DNA of 18,972 bases from positions 1-18,972 of the forward strand of contig JBBQBQ010000042.1 of assembly GCA_038317685.1 (NCBI GenBank), given 5' to 3'. Shown here one piece after another: positions 7,197-15,175 of this stretch (the first letter of the stretch is position 1; every line of letters begins with the position of its first letter). Origin of the DNA: JBBQBQ01 sp038317685 (GTDB taxonomy: Bacteria; Desulfobacterota; Desulfuromonadia; Desulfuromonadales; DDH964). Below the pieces are notes generated by a model. It was not told the origin of the DNA and ran no database searches. It saw only the letters and a list, made by a program, of their open reading frames with translations. A program made the position numbers and the translations under genes.

Positions 7197-8099
7197 TTAT
7201 TTGGCCTTATTCTTGACCGGCATATTGTGAACGTCGAGATGGCAGGCCAGGCATTTGGGGAACATCTGCAGCAGTTTCTCGTCGTGGGGCGGAGTGTGGC
7301 AATCCCGGCAATTGGGAATCTGGCCATGCTCCTTGTGACAGGAAGTGCAGTTGAGCTGGCTATGTTTGGCCTTTGAGGAACGCCATTTGTTAAAGACGTC
7401 GCCATGGCAGGCCGCGCAGGTTGCAGGGTTGTCGGTCGCCGTGAAGACCGTTTTGAGGGGTTTATGCACCGGGTGACAGGTGGTGCATGCCGCCACCGGT
7501 TGTTCCGGGAAATGGGGCTGGTGACATTCGAAACACTGCGGTTTATACCCGTGGCGATCGTGGTGACAGGCCTGGCAGCCTAGTTCCCCGTGGGCGCTGG
7601 GGAATTCCTTGATTTCGGCTGCCTGGGGAGCATGACATTCGCCGCAGCGCTTGCCGAGTTGGTCGGAGGCGATCACCTGCCGGGGCGTATGCGGATTGCT
7701 GTGGCAGGTCAGACAGTCGGTTGCGGCTGGGCCATGGGGGGCATCGTGGCACCCGGAACACTTCGGCATCAGTTGCGCATAATTGTTCCGCAAGGGGTTA
7801 TAGGCATGGAAGACCTCGTGGCAATCCTGGCAAGCGAAGCGATGTTTGCCGCCACCCTGTTTCAGGTCTCCGAACTGCCGCGGATGGCATTGGGCACACT
7901 GAACCGCGGTCAGAGGCTGAGGCTCGATCGCATAAATGTCCGATTCAGCTGTTGCCTGAACGACGGGCGCGGCGGCGACGGCAGGGGCAGCCAGGGCGGG
8001 CACCGCCGCCACCATGCAGGCGGCGCAAAGCGCCGCCTGCACCAGGCGTTGGCCGAACCGGCCGAAGCGACCGGGAATTCCGGTACGGATTCCGGGCAT
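7197..8099 (-). CDS. Secreted 12-haem c-type cytochrome, second gene of pair
   Basis: A 300-residue exported multihaem cytochrome with twelve CXXCH sites and no other recognisable domain. The N-terminus has a basic region and a hydrophobic stretch ending ALA-AP near residue 37, consistent with Sec export and periplasmic haem attachment. The haem sites fall into three successive groups of four with repeated spacing and additional His residues (KH, PH, HKPL) suitable as distal ligands. It is clearly paralogous to the gene before it: both share C-terminal CAACH.DV, S/T-KxKH and FPxCxxCH patterns. The start is ATG 8099 (or GTG 8102); the preceding gene's stop overlaps it in TGATG, so the two are coupled. 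Likely role: electron transfer between membrane and outer-surface carriers in anaerobic respiration. Partner and acceptor unknown. Confidence 0.9.
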   Translation of the reverse strand: MPGIRTGIPGRFGRFGQRLVQAALCAACMVAAVPALAAPAVAAAPVVQATAESDIYAIEPQPLTAVQCAQCHPRQFGDLKQGGGKHRFACQDCHEVFHAYNPLRNNYAQLMPKCSGCHDAPHGPAATDCLTCHSNPHTPRQVIASDQLGKRCGECHAPQAAEIKEFPSAHGELGCQACHHDRHGYKPQCFECHQPHFPEQPVAACTTCHPVHKPLKTVFTATDNPATCAACHGDVFNKWRSSKAKHSQLNCTSCHKEHGQIPNCRDCHTPPHDEKLLQMFPKCLACHLDVHNMPVKNKAK

Positions 8100-8962
8100 C
8101 ACTTCGTCCCCTTTTTAAGGTCCTTCCCGGGAGCGTTCGGCTTCTTGCCGGCCTCTTTCTGGGAAGGCCAGTTGTTCAGATCATGGGCCGTGTTGTGGCA
8201 CTGCCCGCATACCGGGAATTTCTGATGCATCGTTTCGGGGTGCGGCAGACCGTGGCAGTCGCTGCACTGGGGCACCGTCTTGTGCTTGTTCTGGTGGCAG
8301 AAGGCGCAATCAAGGGCAGCGTGTTTGGTTTTGCTGGCCTGAAGCTGCAGGTAGACATCGTCATGGCAGGCGGCGCAAAAGACCGAAGGGGTCTGAGGAC
8401 CGTAATTCAGGGCTAACGGTTTATGCGCCTGGTGGCACGCCTTGCAGTCGGCCTGGGCCATCTTGTCGGAGTGGGGCTTGTGACATTGCACACACTCCGG
8501 GATGACCCCGTGTTTTTGGGCATGGCAAAAGGTGCAGGCGAAGGTTTCATGCTTGCTCGGATTGGCCACGAGCATCTGGCCCTGGTCCTCATGACAAGTC
8601 AGGCACGGCGCCTTGAGGTCCCCCTTGAGGACTACTTCCAGAGGCTGGTGGGGGTTGTGGCAGGAGGTGCAGTCCTTCAATTCGAAGTGCTTCTCCCCGG
8701 AATGGCAGAGGCTGCAGGCCGGGATATTATTGGCAACCTTGGGACGGTGCCCGGTATGGCAGTCCTGACAGCCGATCTCGGTTTTGTGGGCGGCCCCTTT
8801 TTCGGCGATCTCCAAAGGCTGGCGTTCGTGGCACTTGATGCAGTCGGTGTTGGCCAGTGTCGTTGGCGCCAGCACATCCTGAGCCAGGGCGGGGACCACC
8901 AACGCAAAGGACACAGCCAGCGTCAGCCACAAAAGTTTCCGGAAACCTCTCGCAATTCTCAT
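8099..8962 (-). CDS. Secreted 12-haem c-type cytochrome, first gene of pair
   Basis: A 287-residue exported cytochrome with twelve CXXCH motifs. The signal peptide is clear: RIARGFRK, a hydrophobic core, then ALA|Q at residues 27-28. The body is three tandem tetrahaem modules with the order CXXCH, about 20-25 residues, KH, CXXCH, KH or GH, CXXCH, PH or KH, CXXCH, then often HKPL or HQPL. All haems have plausible His/His ligation. The C-terminus is Lys-rich. The ATG at 8962 is chosen because AGGAGG lies 5 bases upstream; an in-frame start at 8983 lacks this. It is first in a two-gene operon and overlaps the next start by one base. No porin, membrane quinol oxidase or lipobox accompanies it, so its place in the electron chain is not settled. 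Confidence 0.92.
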   Translation of the reverse strand: MRIARGFRKLLWLTLAVSFALVVPALAQDVLAPTTLANTDCIKCHERQPLEIAEKGAAHKTEIGCQDCHTGHRPKVANNIPACSLCHSGEKHFELKDCTSCHNPHQPLEVVLKGDLKAPCLTCHEDQGQMLVANPSKHETFACTFCHAQKHGVIPECVQCHKPHSDKMAQADCKACHQAHKPLALNYGPQTPSVFCAACHDDVYLQLQASKTKHAALDCAFCHQNKHKTVPQCSDCHGLPHPETMHQKFPVCGQCHNTAHDLNNWPSQKEAGKKPNAPGKDLKKGTK

Positions 8963-9045
8963 CACAACCTCCTGAAATGACATTTATGAGCCGACCAGCC
9001 CGGTACTCCCCGAACCGATCAAAACGACAAAATTTAAGAGAATCC

Positions 9046-9074
9046 TTTTTAATATAAAAAGCTCTTTGATTCAA
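9046..9074 (-). promoter_or_regulatory. Candidate sigma-70-type promoter for the cytochrome pair
   Basis: On the minus strand TTGAAT (9074-9069) and TAAAAA (9051-9046) are separated by 17 bases, each matching 4 of 6 consensus positions, within an AT-rich patch. It would give a leader of roughly 75 bases before the ATG at 8962. The match is weak and rests mainly on placement. Confidence 0.35.
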
Positions 9075-9333
9075 CAAATTTAATTTCCCTTCCACGCCTG
9101 CAACTTGTCCCGGGGTGGCCAACGAGCGGCTTGGTGATCGCAGGTTATGTTTCGAATTGAGTGCAAAAGCGTTGGCGGGGATTTTTGGAAAGGTGGTCAT
9201 GGCGTAGGTTGTGGGTTGCGAGCAAACGACCCAAGCCCTAAGGAGGCGACACCATAACCGAGAAGAAGCATGACACCCTTTTGGCACAACCTGACGCACC
9301 CAACCGTCAGAAGGGTAGACCCGGGGGAATGCA

Positions 9334-9364
9334 GCCCGGGAGAAACGATCGGTCTCTCCCGGGC
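9334..9364 (-). terminator. Hairpin downstream of dctP (probable operon end)
   Basis: GCCCGGGAGA (9334-9343) and TCTCCCGGGC (9355-9364) form a perfect 10-bp GC-rich stem with an 11-base loop, 26 bases after the dctP stop on the minus strand. There is no T-run beyond it, so efficiency as an intrinsic terminator is uncertain. Confidence 0.5.
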
Positions 9365-9390
9365 ACTGGTCTCTTTAGGATACTCGGTGG

Positions 9391-10431
9391 TTATTTGCTG
9401 GCGTCATCAATGGCCTTGAGGAAGGCCTGCATCATGGTTCCGCCGTCCTTCCCCAGGGATTCGACGATGTACTTCTTGACTTCAGGGGCGGACATCTCGC
9501 GGAACTGGGCCTTTTCCGCCGGGGTCGGGGTGTAGATTTCCATCTTCTTGGCCAACGCAGGCAGCCCGCGGTCAGAGGCTTCGATAATCCGGCTGATGCC
9601 ACGGCCGGCCACGATCGCCGATTGGGCGGCGTAGTTGACCACGTCTTTTTCTTCCTTGGTAAGGCTGTCGTAGAACTTCTGGTTGATAACCCAAGGGTAA
9701 GGAGCGAAGAGGTGGCCGGTGAGGGTCAGGTACTTCTGGACTTCATCGAACTTGGCGAACTTGATGATCGGCACCGGGTTCATCTCGCCGTCGGCGACAC
9801 CGGTCTGCAGCGAGGTGTAGACCTCGGCCCAGGCGATGGAGACCGGGGTGCCGCCGAGGGAGGAGACCAGGGTTTTGTGGGTCTGCAGACCCATGGTACG
9901 GATCTTCAGCCCCTTCATGTCCTCGGGGGTCTTGATCGGGTGCTTGGAGTTGGTAAAAGCGAAAAAGCCGCCCGAATCGCCGAAGCCGAGGACCTTGAGC
10001 CCGGTCTTCGCCTGGATGTCGTCGGCCAGCTTGATGCCGAAGGGGCCGTCGAAGACCTTGTAGGTGGTGCTGATGTTGGGGAAGGCGAAGGGAACGTCGA
10101 GGACGCCGATGAGAGGATAGACCGAGGCCATGCCGCCGGAGGTGGCGATCGTCGACTGAACGGCGCCGGCCTTGACCTGCTGCAGGACTTCGGAGTCTTT
10201 TCCGAGCTGCCCCGAGCCGAAGATCTGGACCTCGACGGAGCCGTTGGTCCCCGACTCGACCAGGCTCTTGAAGACCGTCGCCATCGCGCCCGTGGCGTTG
10301 TCGAAGGGGTCGTCGCTGTTGAGGTGGGCCAACTTCAGGACCTTGGCCGCGTGCGCCGGAACCGGCGTGGACACCAGGGCGCAACTCAGGAGCAGGGCCG
10401 CACCGAACGCTATGGACTTCTTGATCCGCAT
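9391..10431 (-). CDS. dctP: TRAP transporter substrate-binding protein DctP family
   Basis: Periplasmic solute receptor of a tripartite ATP-independent transporter, 346 residues. A Sec signal peptide (basic start, hydrophobic core, PAHA-A near residue 28) precedes the mature KVLKLAHLN strand. Family markers: FGSGQLGKDSEVLQQVKAGAVQ, then MKGLKIRTMG with the Arg that normally salt-bridges a substrate carboxylate, then SIAWAEVYTSLQTGVADGEMNP. The ATG at 10431 has GGAGG about 5 bases upstream; the GTG at 10443 is not needed. It is the last gene of the cluster, after DctQ and DctM, an order differing from the common P-Q-M. The substrate is probably an organic acid or acylated amino acid, judging from neighbours only. 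Confidence 0.93.
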   Translation of the reverse strand: MRIKKSIAFGAALLLSCALVSTPVPAHAAKVLKLAHLNSDDPFDNATGAMATVFKSLVESGTNGSVEVQIFGSGQLGKDSEVLQQVKAGAVQSTIATSGGMASVYPLIGVLDVPFAFPNISTTYKVFDGPFGIKLADDIQAKTGLKVLGFGDSGGFFAFTNSKHPIKTPEDMKGLKIRTMGLQTHKTLVSSLGGTPVSIAWAEVYTSLQTGVADGEMNPVPIIKFAKFDEVQKYLTLTGHLFAPYPWVINQKFYDSLTKEEKDVVNYAAQSAIVAGRGISRIIEASDRGLPALAKKMEIYTPTPAEKAQFREMSAPEVKKYIVESLGKDGGTMMQAFLKAIDDASK

Positions 10432-10464
10432 CTTTTCCTCCACTGGGAAAGGGGTGGTGCCTGC

Positions 10465-11742
10465 CTACAGACCGAGCAGGCGGGGGACGAACAGGGTCAA
10501 CTTCGACCAGAAGGCGATAATGATCAGCACCGTGGTTTCCACCAGGATAAAGGGCCACAGGGACATGGTGATCCGCTCGATCTTCTCGCCGGTGATCGAC
10601 GCCAGGACGAAGAGACAGGCGCCGACCGGCGGGGTCATCAGCGAGATGTTGAGGGCGAGGACGATCATGACGCCGGCGTGAACCGGATCCATGCCGATCT
10701 TCAGGGTCAGCGGCGCCAGGACCGGAGCAAGGATGATCAGGGCCGCGTTGATATCCATGAACATGCCGATGAAGAGCAGGAGCGCCAGGATCATGGCGAT
10801 GATGACCTGGGGATTGCTCGAGGTGGAGAGGAAGAAGGCGGTGATCTTCTGCGGAATCTGCATGAAGGTCAGCCACCAGCCGAGGATCGAGGCGGCGGCG
10901 ATGATCAGGAAGACGACGCCGGTGATGCGAGCAGTACGCATCAGCATCTCGACGATGTCGGCGAAGGAGATGGCCCGGTAGACGACGACGCCGACGAAGA
11001 GGGCGTAGAAGACGGCGATGGCCGCAGCCTCCGTCGGAGTGGTCAGACCGAAGATGATCGAGCCGAGGATGATCACCGGCATGGTCAGGGCGATGATGCT
11101 CGACCGAAAGGCCTTGATGATGCGCAGCAGGCTCGGGCGCTGTCCCGATTTCGGCAGCTTCCAGCGCCGGCCGAAGGCGGCGATGAGGGCCATGCAGAAG
11201 AGGCAAATGAGGAGCCCCGGGAGGATGCCGGCGGCAAAGAGACCGGCGATGGAGACCCCCATCAGCGAGCCGTAGATGACCATCAGGTTCGAGGGCGGGA
11301 TGGTCGGGCCGATGATCGAGCCGGCGGCGGTGACGGCGCAGGCGAAAGGGCGCGAATAACCCTGCTTGACCATCGCCGGGACGAGGGTATTGCCGAGGGC
11401 GGCCGCATCGGAGACCGCCGCTCCGGTCATGCCGGCGAAGAGGACCGAGGCGAGCATGTTGGAGTGGGCCATGCCGCCGCGCAGATAGCCGACCAAGGCG
11501 TCGGCGAAGGCGACGATCCGCTCGGTGATCCCCGAGCGGTTCATGATCTCGCCGGCAAGGATGAAGAAGGGCATGGCCATGAAGGTGAAGAGATCGAGGC
11601 CGGCAAAGAAGCGCTGCGCCGCCATGTTCATGAACTCCATGCCGCCGGCCTGATACATGCCGAGCATGCCGGAGAGGCCGAGGACGTAGCCGATCGGCAG
11701 GCCGACCAGCATCAGCCCGAAGAAGCAACCCAGGACTAGCAT
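10465..11742 (-). CDS. dctM: TRAP transporter large permease DctM
   Basis: Large membrane subunit of the TRAP carrier, 425 residues with about a dozen hydrophobic helices, which drives solute uptake by cation gradient. Typical DctM features: PIGYVLGLSG near the start, MPFFILAGEIMNRSGI, the FAGMTGAAVSDAAALG loop, SIIGPTIPPSNLMVIYG, and near the end MDINAALIILAPVLAPL and MTPPVGACLFV. The start ATG lies inside the end of dctQ with a 7-base overlap (ATGCTAG), indicating coupled translation and stoichiometric membrane subunits. The dctP gene follows after 33 bases. Confidence 0.95.
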   Translation of the reverse strand: MLVLGCFFGLMLVGLPIGYVLGLSGMLGMYQAGGMEFMNMAAQRFFAGLDLFTFMAMPFFILAGEIMNRSGITERIVAFADALVGYLRGGMAHSNMLASVLFAGMTGAAVSDAAALGNTLVPAMVKQGYSRPFACAVTAAGSIIGPTIPPSNLMVIYGSLMGVSIAGLFAAGILPGLLICLFCMALIAAFGRRWKLPKSGQRPSLLRIIKAFRSSIIALTMPVIILGSIIFGLTTPTEAAAIAVFYALFVGVVVYRAISFADIVEMLMRTARITGVVFLIIAAASILGWWLTFMQIPQKITAFFLSTSSNPQVIIAMILALLLFIGMFMDINAALIILAPVLAPLTLKIGMDPVHAGVMIVLALNISLMTPPVGACLFVLASITGEKIERITMSLWPFILVETTVLIIIAFWSKLTLFVPRLLGL

Positions 11743-12245
11743 GGAGCACCGTCCTTCCCGGTCACCCGGGCAAAGTCCTTGAGGGCCACCAGCAGCATCT
11801 GCAAGGACGCCAGCGCCGCAGAGCAGGGGACCGCGGCGTAGGGGACAACCATCGTCATGTTGAAGATCGTCGCATACTGGCTGGCCCCGTCCCGACTCAG
11901 ATTGATGCCGTAGTAGAGGAGAATGAGGAAGAAGCCGAGACCGACGATGTCGAGGAAGAGGCGGAACCAGCGATGGATTGTCCGGGGCATCTTCTCGAGG
12001 ATGATCATCAGACCGATATGCTCCCGGTAATGGACCCCGCAGGAGACGGCGAGGAGAGCCGCCCAGATCATCAGGTAGCGGGCGATCTCCTCGGTCCAGG
12101 TGATCTGCAGGTTGAAGACGTAGCGGGAGAGGACCCCGAGCCAGACGTCGATCACCATCAGGGCGACGAGGAGGGCACAGAGTCTCTCAATCAGCCAGTT
12201 GAGCCGGCTGCCGACCTGCGAACTGTAATGAAAAAGCTGGCTCAT
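11736..12245 (-). CDS. dctQ: TRAP transporter small permease DctQ
   Basis: Small membrane subunit, 169 residues with four predicted transmembrane helices, which pairs with DctM. The DctQ hallmark is clear: RYVFN..ITWTEEIARYLMIWAALLAVSCGVHYREHIG. The last loop and helix (MVVPYAAVPCSAALASLQMLL) also fit. The start ATG at 12245 follows the deacylase stop by 18 bases, so the transporter and the upstream enzymes share a transcript. This linkage is the main hint that the imported compound is what the hydrolases act on. Confidence 0.92.
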   Translation of the reverse strand: MSQLFHYSSQVGSRLNWLIERLCALLVALMVIDVWLGVLSRYVFNLQITWTEEIARYLMIWAALLAVSCGVHYREHIGLMIILEKMPRTIHRWFRLFLDIVGLGFFLILLYYGINLSRDGASQYATIFNMTMVVPYAAVPCSAALASLQMLLVALKDFARVTGKDGAPC

Positions 12246-12263
12246 ACTTTCCGTCTCCGTCTT

Positions 12264-13853
12264 TCAGTGGCCCCGGCGCAGAACCCGGCCTGCCAATGCA
12301 CCGCATCGCTCGTCGTGATCGAGGATGATCTGGCCGTTCACCAGCACGTAATGAATCCCTTCCGGATATTGGGCCGGGTCGATGAAGGTCCCCCGGTCGA
12401 TGATCGTCTCCGGGTCGAAGAGGACAAGGTCGGCCCAGTTCCCCGGAACGATCAGCCCGCGGTCGCGCAGCCCGAAGACCGCGGCGGTCTTCCCGGTCAT
12501 CTTGTGGACGGCCGCTTCCAGGGGGAGGAGGCCTTCCTCCCGGACATATTTGCCGAGGATGCGGGGGAAAGCGCCGAAGGCCCGGGGGTGAGGCTTGCCG
12601 CCGAGGAGGCCGTCGGTGCAGACATTCTGCTCGGGGCGGGTGAGGAAGGTGACGATGTTCTCCTCGGTGCCGTAGAAGTCGACCATGCCGACGGCATTCT
12701 CCTCCTCGACAAGGAGGTCGAAGGCTGCGTCATAGGGGGTTTTGCCGCGCATTCGGCCGATTTCGACCAGATTCTTGCCGATCAGGTCCTGGTTGGGGGC
12801 GGACCGGACACTGGTGACGAAGATCTGGTCGAGACCGGCGAATTCGACGAAGTTGTCCCAGCCGGGGAGACCGTGTTCGATGTCCTGGATCATCCTCCGG
12901 CGCTGCTGCGGATCCTTGAGTCGCTCCAGAAGACGGTCGGTTCCGCCGGCGTGGGCCCAGGGGGGGAGGATCACTCCGAGCATGGTGCTCCCCGCCACAT
13001 AGGGATACTGGTCGAAGGAGATGCGCAGTCCCTCGGCCGCCCCCCGATCGAGCCTTTCAAGGACCCGGTCGATCTTCCCCCAATTCTTTTTGCCGCAGAC
13101 CTTGAAGTGGGAGAAGTGCAGGCGGACCCCCGAGTCCCGGCCGATCTGCAGAATCTCCTCCAGCGACGCCAGGATGTCGTCGGCTTCGCTGCGCTGATGA
13201 ACGACAAAGGCGCCATCGTACTCGGCGACGACCTTGCACAGTTCGACGATCTCCCGGCTATCCCCGTAAGCGCAGGGGATGTAGATCAGCCCTGTGGAGA
13301 GTCCCCAGCCCCCCGCCTCCAGCTCCCGCCGGAGGATCGCCCGCATGGCGTCGAGTTCGTCCCGGGTGGCGGTCCGGTTCTCCAGCCCCATCACCGCCAT
13401 GCGAACGTTGCCGTGGGGGATGAGATAGGCGACGTTGAGGCCGACGCCCCGCTCTTCCAGCAGCTTCAGGTAACCGTCGGTCGTTTCAAAGGTCCAGTCG
13501 ATGGCGTCGCTGTCGCCGTCGAGGCCGGCCAGATTCTTGCGCCAGGGGCCGATGAACCGGGGCGGCAGGGGCGCCAGGGAGATGCCGTCCTGGCCGAGGA
13601 TTTCGGTGGTGATCCCCTGGCGGATCTTGGCATCGACGAAGGGCTCTTCGAGGATCTTCAGGTCCGAATGGCTATGGCTGTCGATAAAGCCGGGGGCGAT
13701 GACCAGACCGGAGGCATCGACCACCCGGTCGAAGCCCCCTTCATCGAAACTTCCGACCCCGGTAATGCGTCCGGCGGCAATGGCGACGCTCCCGGGGAAA
13801 GCTGCCCCGCCGGAGCCGTCGATGATCGTTCCCTGCTTCAGTAAGATTTTCAT
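12264..13853 (-). CDS. N-acyl-D-amino-acid deacylase family amidohydrolase
   Basis: A 529-residue amidohydrolase-superfamily enzyme of the D-aminoacylase type (COG3653), which removes an acyl group from N-acyl-D-amino acids. Visible zinc-site residues: DSHSHSD (His60, His62), VVHQRSE (His219), HFSHFK (His249) and VCTDG (Asp414). The position that is Cys in classical D-aminoacylases (NCG, Cys96 in the Alcaligenes enzyme) reads GQDGISLAP, i.e. Asp89. The N- and C-terminal strands form the usual beta-sandwich (IIDGSG at the start, WADLVLFDP and VLVNGQIILD at the end). It lies between the M20 hydrolase (43 bases upstream) and dctQ (18 bases downstream). Specificity for D- or other N-acyl amino acids cannot be fixed from sequence, and the Asp substitution may alter metal use. 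Confidence 0.85.
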   Translation of the reverse strand: MKILLKQGTIIDGSGGAAFPGSVAIAAGRITGVGSFDEGGFDRVVDASGLVIAPGFIDSHSHSDLKILEEPFVDAKIRQGITTEILGQDGISLAPLPPRFIGPWRKNLAGLDGDSDAIDWTFETTDGYLKLLEERGVGLNVAYLIPHGNVRMAVMGLENRTATRDELDAMRAILRRELEAGGWGLSTGLIYIPCAYGDSREIVELCKVVAEYDGAFVVHQRSEADDILASLEEILQIGRDSGVRLHFSHFKVCGKKNWGKIDRVLERLDRGAAEGLRISFDQYPYVAGSTMLGVILPPWAHAGGTDRLLERLKDPQQRRRMIQDIEHGLPGWDNFVEFAGLDQIFVTSVRSAPNQDLIGKNLVEIGRMRGKTPYDAAFDLLVEEENAVGMVDFYGTEENIVTFLTRPEQNVCTDGLLGGKPHPRAFGAFPRILGKYVREEGLLPLEAAVHKMTGKTAAVFGLRDRGLIVPGNWADLVLFDPETIIDRGTFIDPAQYPEGIHYVLVNGQIILDHDERCGALAGRVLRRGH

Positions 13854-13896
13854 GCCTTCACTTCCCGTTGGGGGGGTGCCGGTCGCACCAGCGGCC

Positions 13897-15084
13897 CTAG
13901 TCGGCCAGAAGCGCCTGAATCATTCCATAGTAGCCCCGGACCGCTCCCAGGAGTTGTTCCACCTCGATATATTCATCGATGGTATGGGCCTGGTTCTCCC
14001 GGGACGGGCCGAAACCGAGGGTCTTGATGCCGGCTTCTCCGGCATAGTGGCTGCCGTTGGTACAGAACGAATAGGTGGTGAGCTCGGGATTCAACCCGGC
14101 CCGGCGCAGCCCCGTCAAGGCCTGCTGGACAAAGGGGGCGTCCGCGGCGAAGAGCCAGCCGGGGAAGAAGCGCTCCTCCTCGATGGCGACGCCGGTGTAG
14201 CAGTCCTCCCGCCCGGCAGCCAGGGAGATGCGCGCCTGAAAGGTGGGGTCCTCTTTCATCAAAGCGGCGACGACGCCTTGCAGGGGGGCCAGAACCTCGT
14301 CCCGGCTCTCCCCGACCAGCAGGCGCCGGTCGTAGGTCGCGCGGCAGTAGGACGGGACGACGGAGGCCCCGGGGTAGGGATGCGACTGGATATCGGTCAA
14401 CTCCAGGATGCCGTCGCCGAGGACCGGGTGCCGGCTCTGGGGGAGCGCCCGGAGGCGATCGATGAGTCGGGACATCTGGTAGACGGCGTTGACCCCCTGC
14501 TGCGGGTTGGCCGAATGGGCCGGTTTGCCGAAGGTTTCGACCACGATCTCGGCCCGGCCACGCTGGCCGACCTTCAGGTTAAGCTCCGAGGCCTCGCCGA
14601 TAATAACATAGTCGGGGCTCAGCCGTTGACTGACTTCCCGGGCCGCCACCCCTTCGAAGCACTCCTCGTGGACGACGCCGGCAACATACACGTCTCCGGC
14701 GAAGTCCCGCCGGCGGTCGGCGGCAAAGAATCCGGCAGCGCAGGCCATCGCCGCGACCGCCCCCTTCATGTCCGAGGCACCCCGCCCGTAGATTCGGCCG
14801 CCGGCCAGTTCGCCGCCGAAGGGATCGTGTTCCCAGGCGGTCCGGTCGCCGACCGGGACGGTATCAATATGACCGTCAAGGAGGATCCCCTTGCCGGGGC
14901 GATTCCCCTTGACGTGGCCGATGATGTTGCCGTAGCGATCGGTGAAGCATTGATCGAAGCCCATCGCCTGGAAGGCATCCTTGAGGCAGGCGACGACCTC
15001 GGCCTCCTCTCCGGAGTAGCTCCGACGACGCAGCAGTTCCTGGCAGAGCCGGATGACCTGAGCTTGGCGGTCCTGGTCGAGCAT
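13897..15084 (-). CDS. YgeY-like M20 family metallohydrolase
   Basis: A 395-residue M20-family di-zinc hydrolase, most like the YgeY group often linked with selenium/purine metabolism clusters. Motifs: LLDGHIDTVPVGD (His72, Asp74), GRGASDMKG (Asp105 bridging the metals), HEECFEG (Glu140 catalytic, Glu141 ligand), a dimerisation-domain segment VGQRGRAEIVVETFGKPAHSA, and the C-terminal His in ENQAHTIDEY. Known of M20 enzymes: hydrolysis of peptide or N-acyl amide bonds of amino acids; the exact reaction of YgeY is not firmly known. The ATG at 15084 is chosen for the GGGGAGAG about 5 bases upstream; the frame extends further to 15120 without comparable support. No selenium-related gene (selD, xdh-type) is visible in the window. 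Confidence 0.85.
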   Translation of the reverse strand: MLDQDRQAQVIRLCQELLRRRSYSGEEAEVVACLKDAFQAMGFDQCFTDRYGNIIGHVKGNRPGKGILLDGHIDTVPVGDRTAWEHDPFGGELAGGRIYGRGASDMKGAVAAMACAAGFFAADRRRDFAGDVYVAGVVHEECFEGVAAREVSQRLSPDYVIIGEASELNLKVGQRGRAEIVVETFGKPAHSANPQQGVNAVYQMSRLIDRLRALPQSRHPVLGDGILELTDIQSHPYPGASVVPSYCRATYDRRLLVGESRDEVLAPLQGVVAALMKEDPTFQARISLAAGREDCYTGVAIEEERFFPGWLFAADAPFVQQALTGLRRAGLNPELTTYSFCTNGSHYAGEAGIKTLGFGPSRENQAHTIDEYIEVEQLLGAVRGYYGMIQALLAD

Positions 15085-15130
15085 GACTTCTCTCCCCTGC
15101 GGGTCCGAATCCGGAACCATTTATAGCGAC

Positions 15131-15171
15131 GGCGTTCCGGGGTCGGGGTTGGCGACACCCGGAGCGACGCC
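15131..15171. repeat. Imperfect hairpin in the gap before the M20 hydrolase gene
   Basis: GGCGT + TCCGGG (15131-15141) pair with CCCGGA + ACGCC (15158-15163, 15167-15171) with a 3-base bulge, giving 11 GC-rich pairs. It lies in the 138-base gap between two same-strand genes that otherwise sit close together. No T-run follows. It could be a transcript break, an attenuator or an mRNA processing site. Confidence 0.4.
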
Positions 15172-15175
15172 TAAT

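Larger units (their letters stand above)
8963..9390. other. Non-coding stretch between the cytochrome and TRAP operons
   Basis: No convincing gene in 428 bases; open frames here are short or run in from cytochrome shadows. From 9021 to 9090 the sequence turns strongly AT-rich, in contrast to its surroundings, and holds the likely cytochrome promoter. From 9291 to 9364 there are several inverted repeats: CTGACG/CGTCAG (9291-9310) and the 10-bp stem at 9334-9364. A 7-bp stem with one G-T pair lies at 9212-9233. I looked for a c-di-GMP (GEMM) riboswitch and did not recognise one. Confidence 0.6.

Noticed and set aside
7197..8962. Repeated CXXCH-coding units as a CRISPR-like or DNA-level repeat
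   Set aside because: The periodicity comes from haem-binding codons, with divergent bases between units; it is a protein repeat, not a DNA repeat array.
9148..9258. 36-codon frame on the plus strand between the cytochrome and TRAP operons
   Set aside because: No ribosome-binding site, family resemblance or context to support translation.
8963..9390. Possible c-di-GMP riboswitch ahead of the cytochromes
   Set aside because: Such riboswitches are common in this lineage, so I looked for the GEMM core on both strands, but no matching conserved segments were found.
9622..11739. 705-codon open frame on the plus strand
   Set aside because: Lies antisense to dctP and dctM, which carry clear family motifs. 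Its product is a low-complexity Asp/Gly/Arg/His-rich string typical of GC-rich antisense frames.
9743..11749. 668-codon open frame on the minus strand overlapping dctM and dctP in another frame
   Set aside because: Arg/His/Pro-rich out-of-frame shadow of dctM and dctP with no domain signature.
11973..13844. 623-codon open frame on the plus strand
   Set aside because: Antisense to dctQ and the deacylase, both well supported; acidic low-complexity product.
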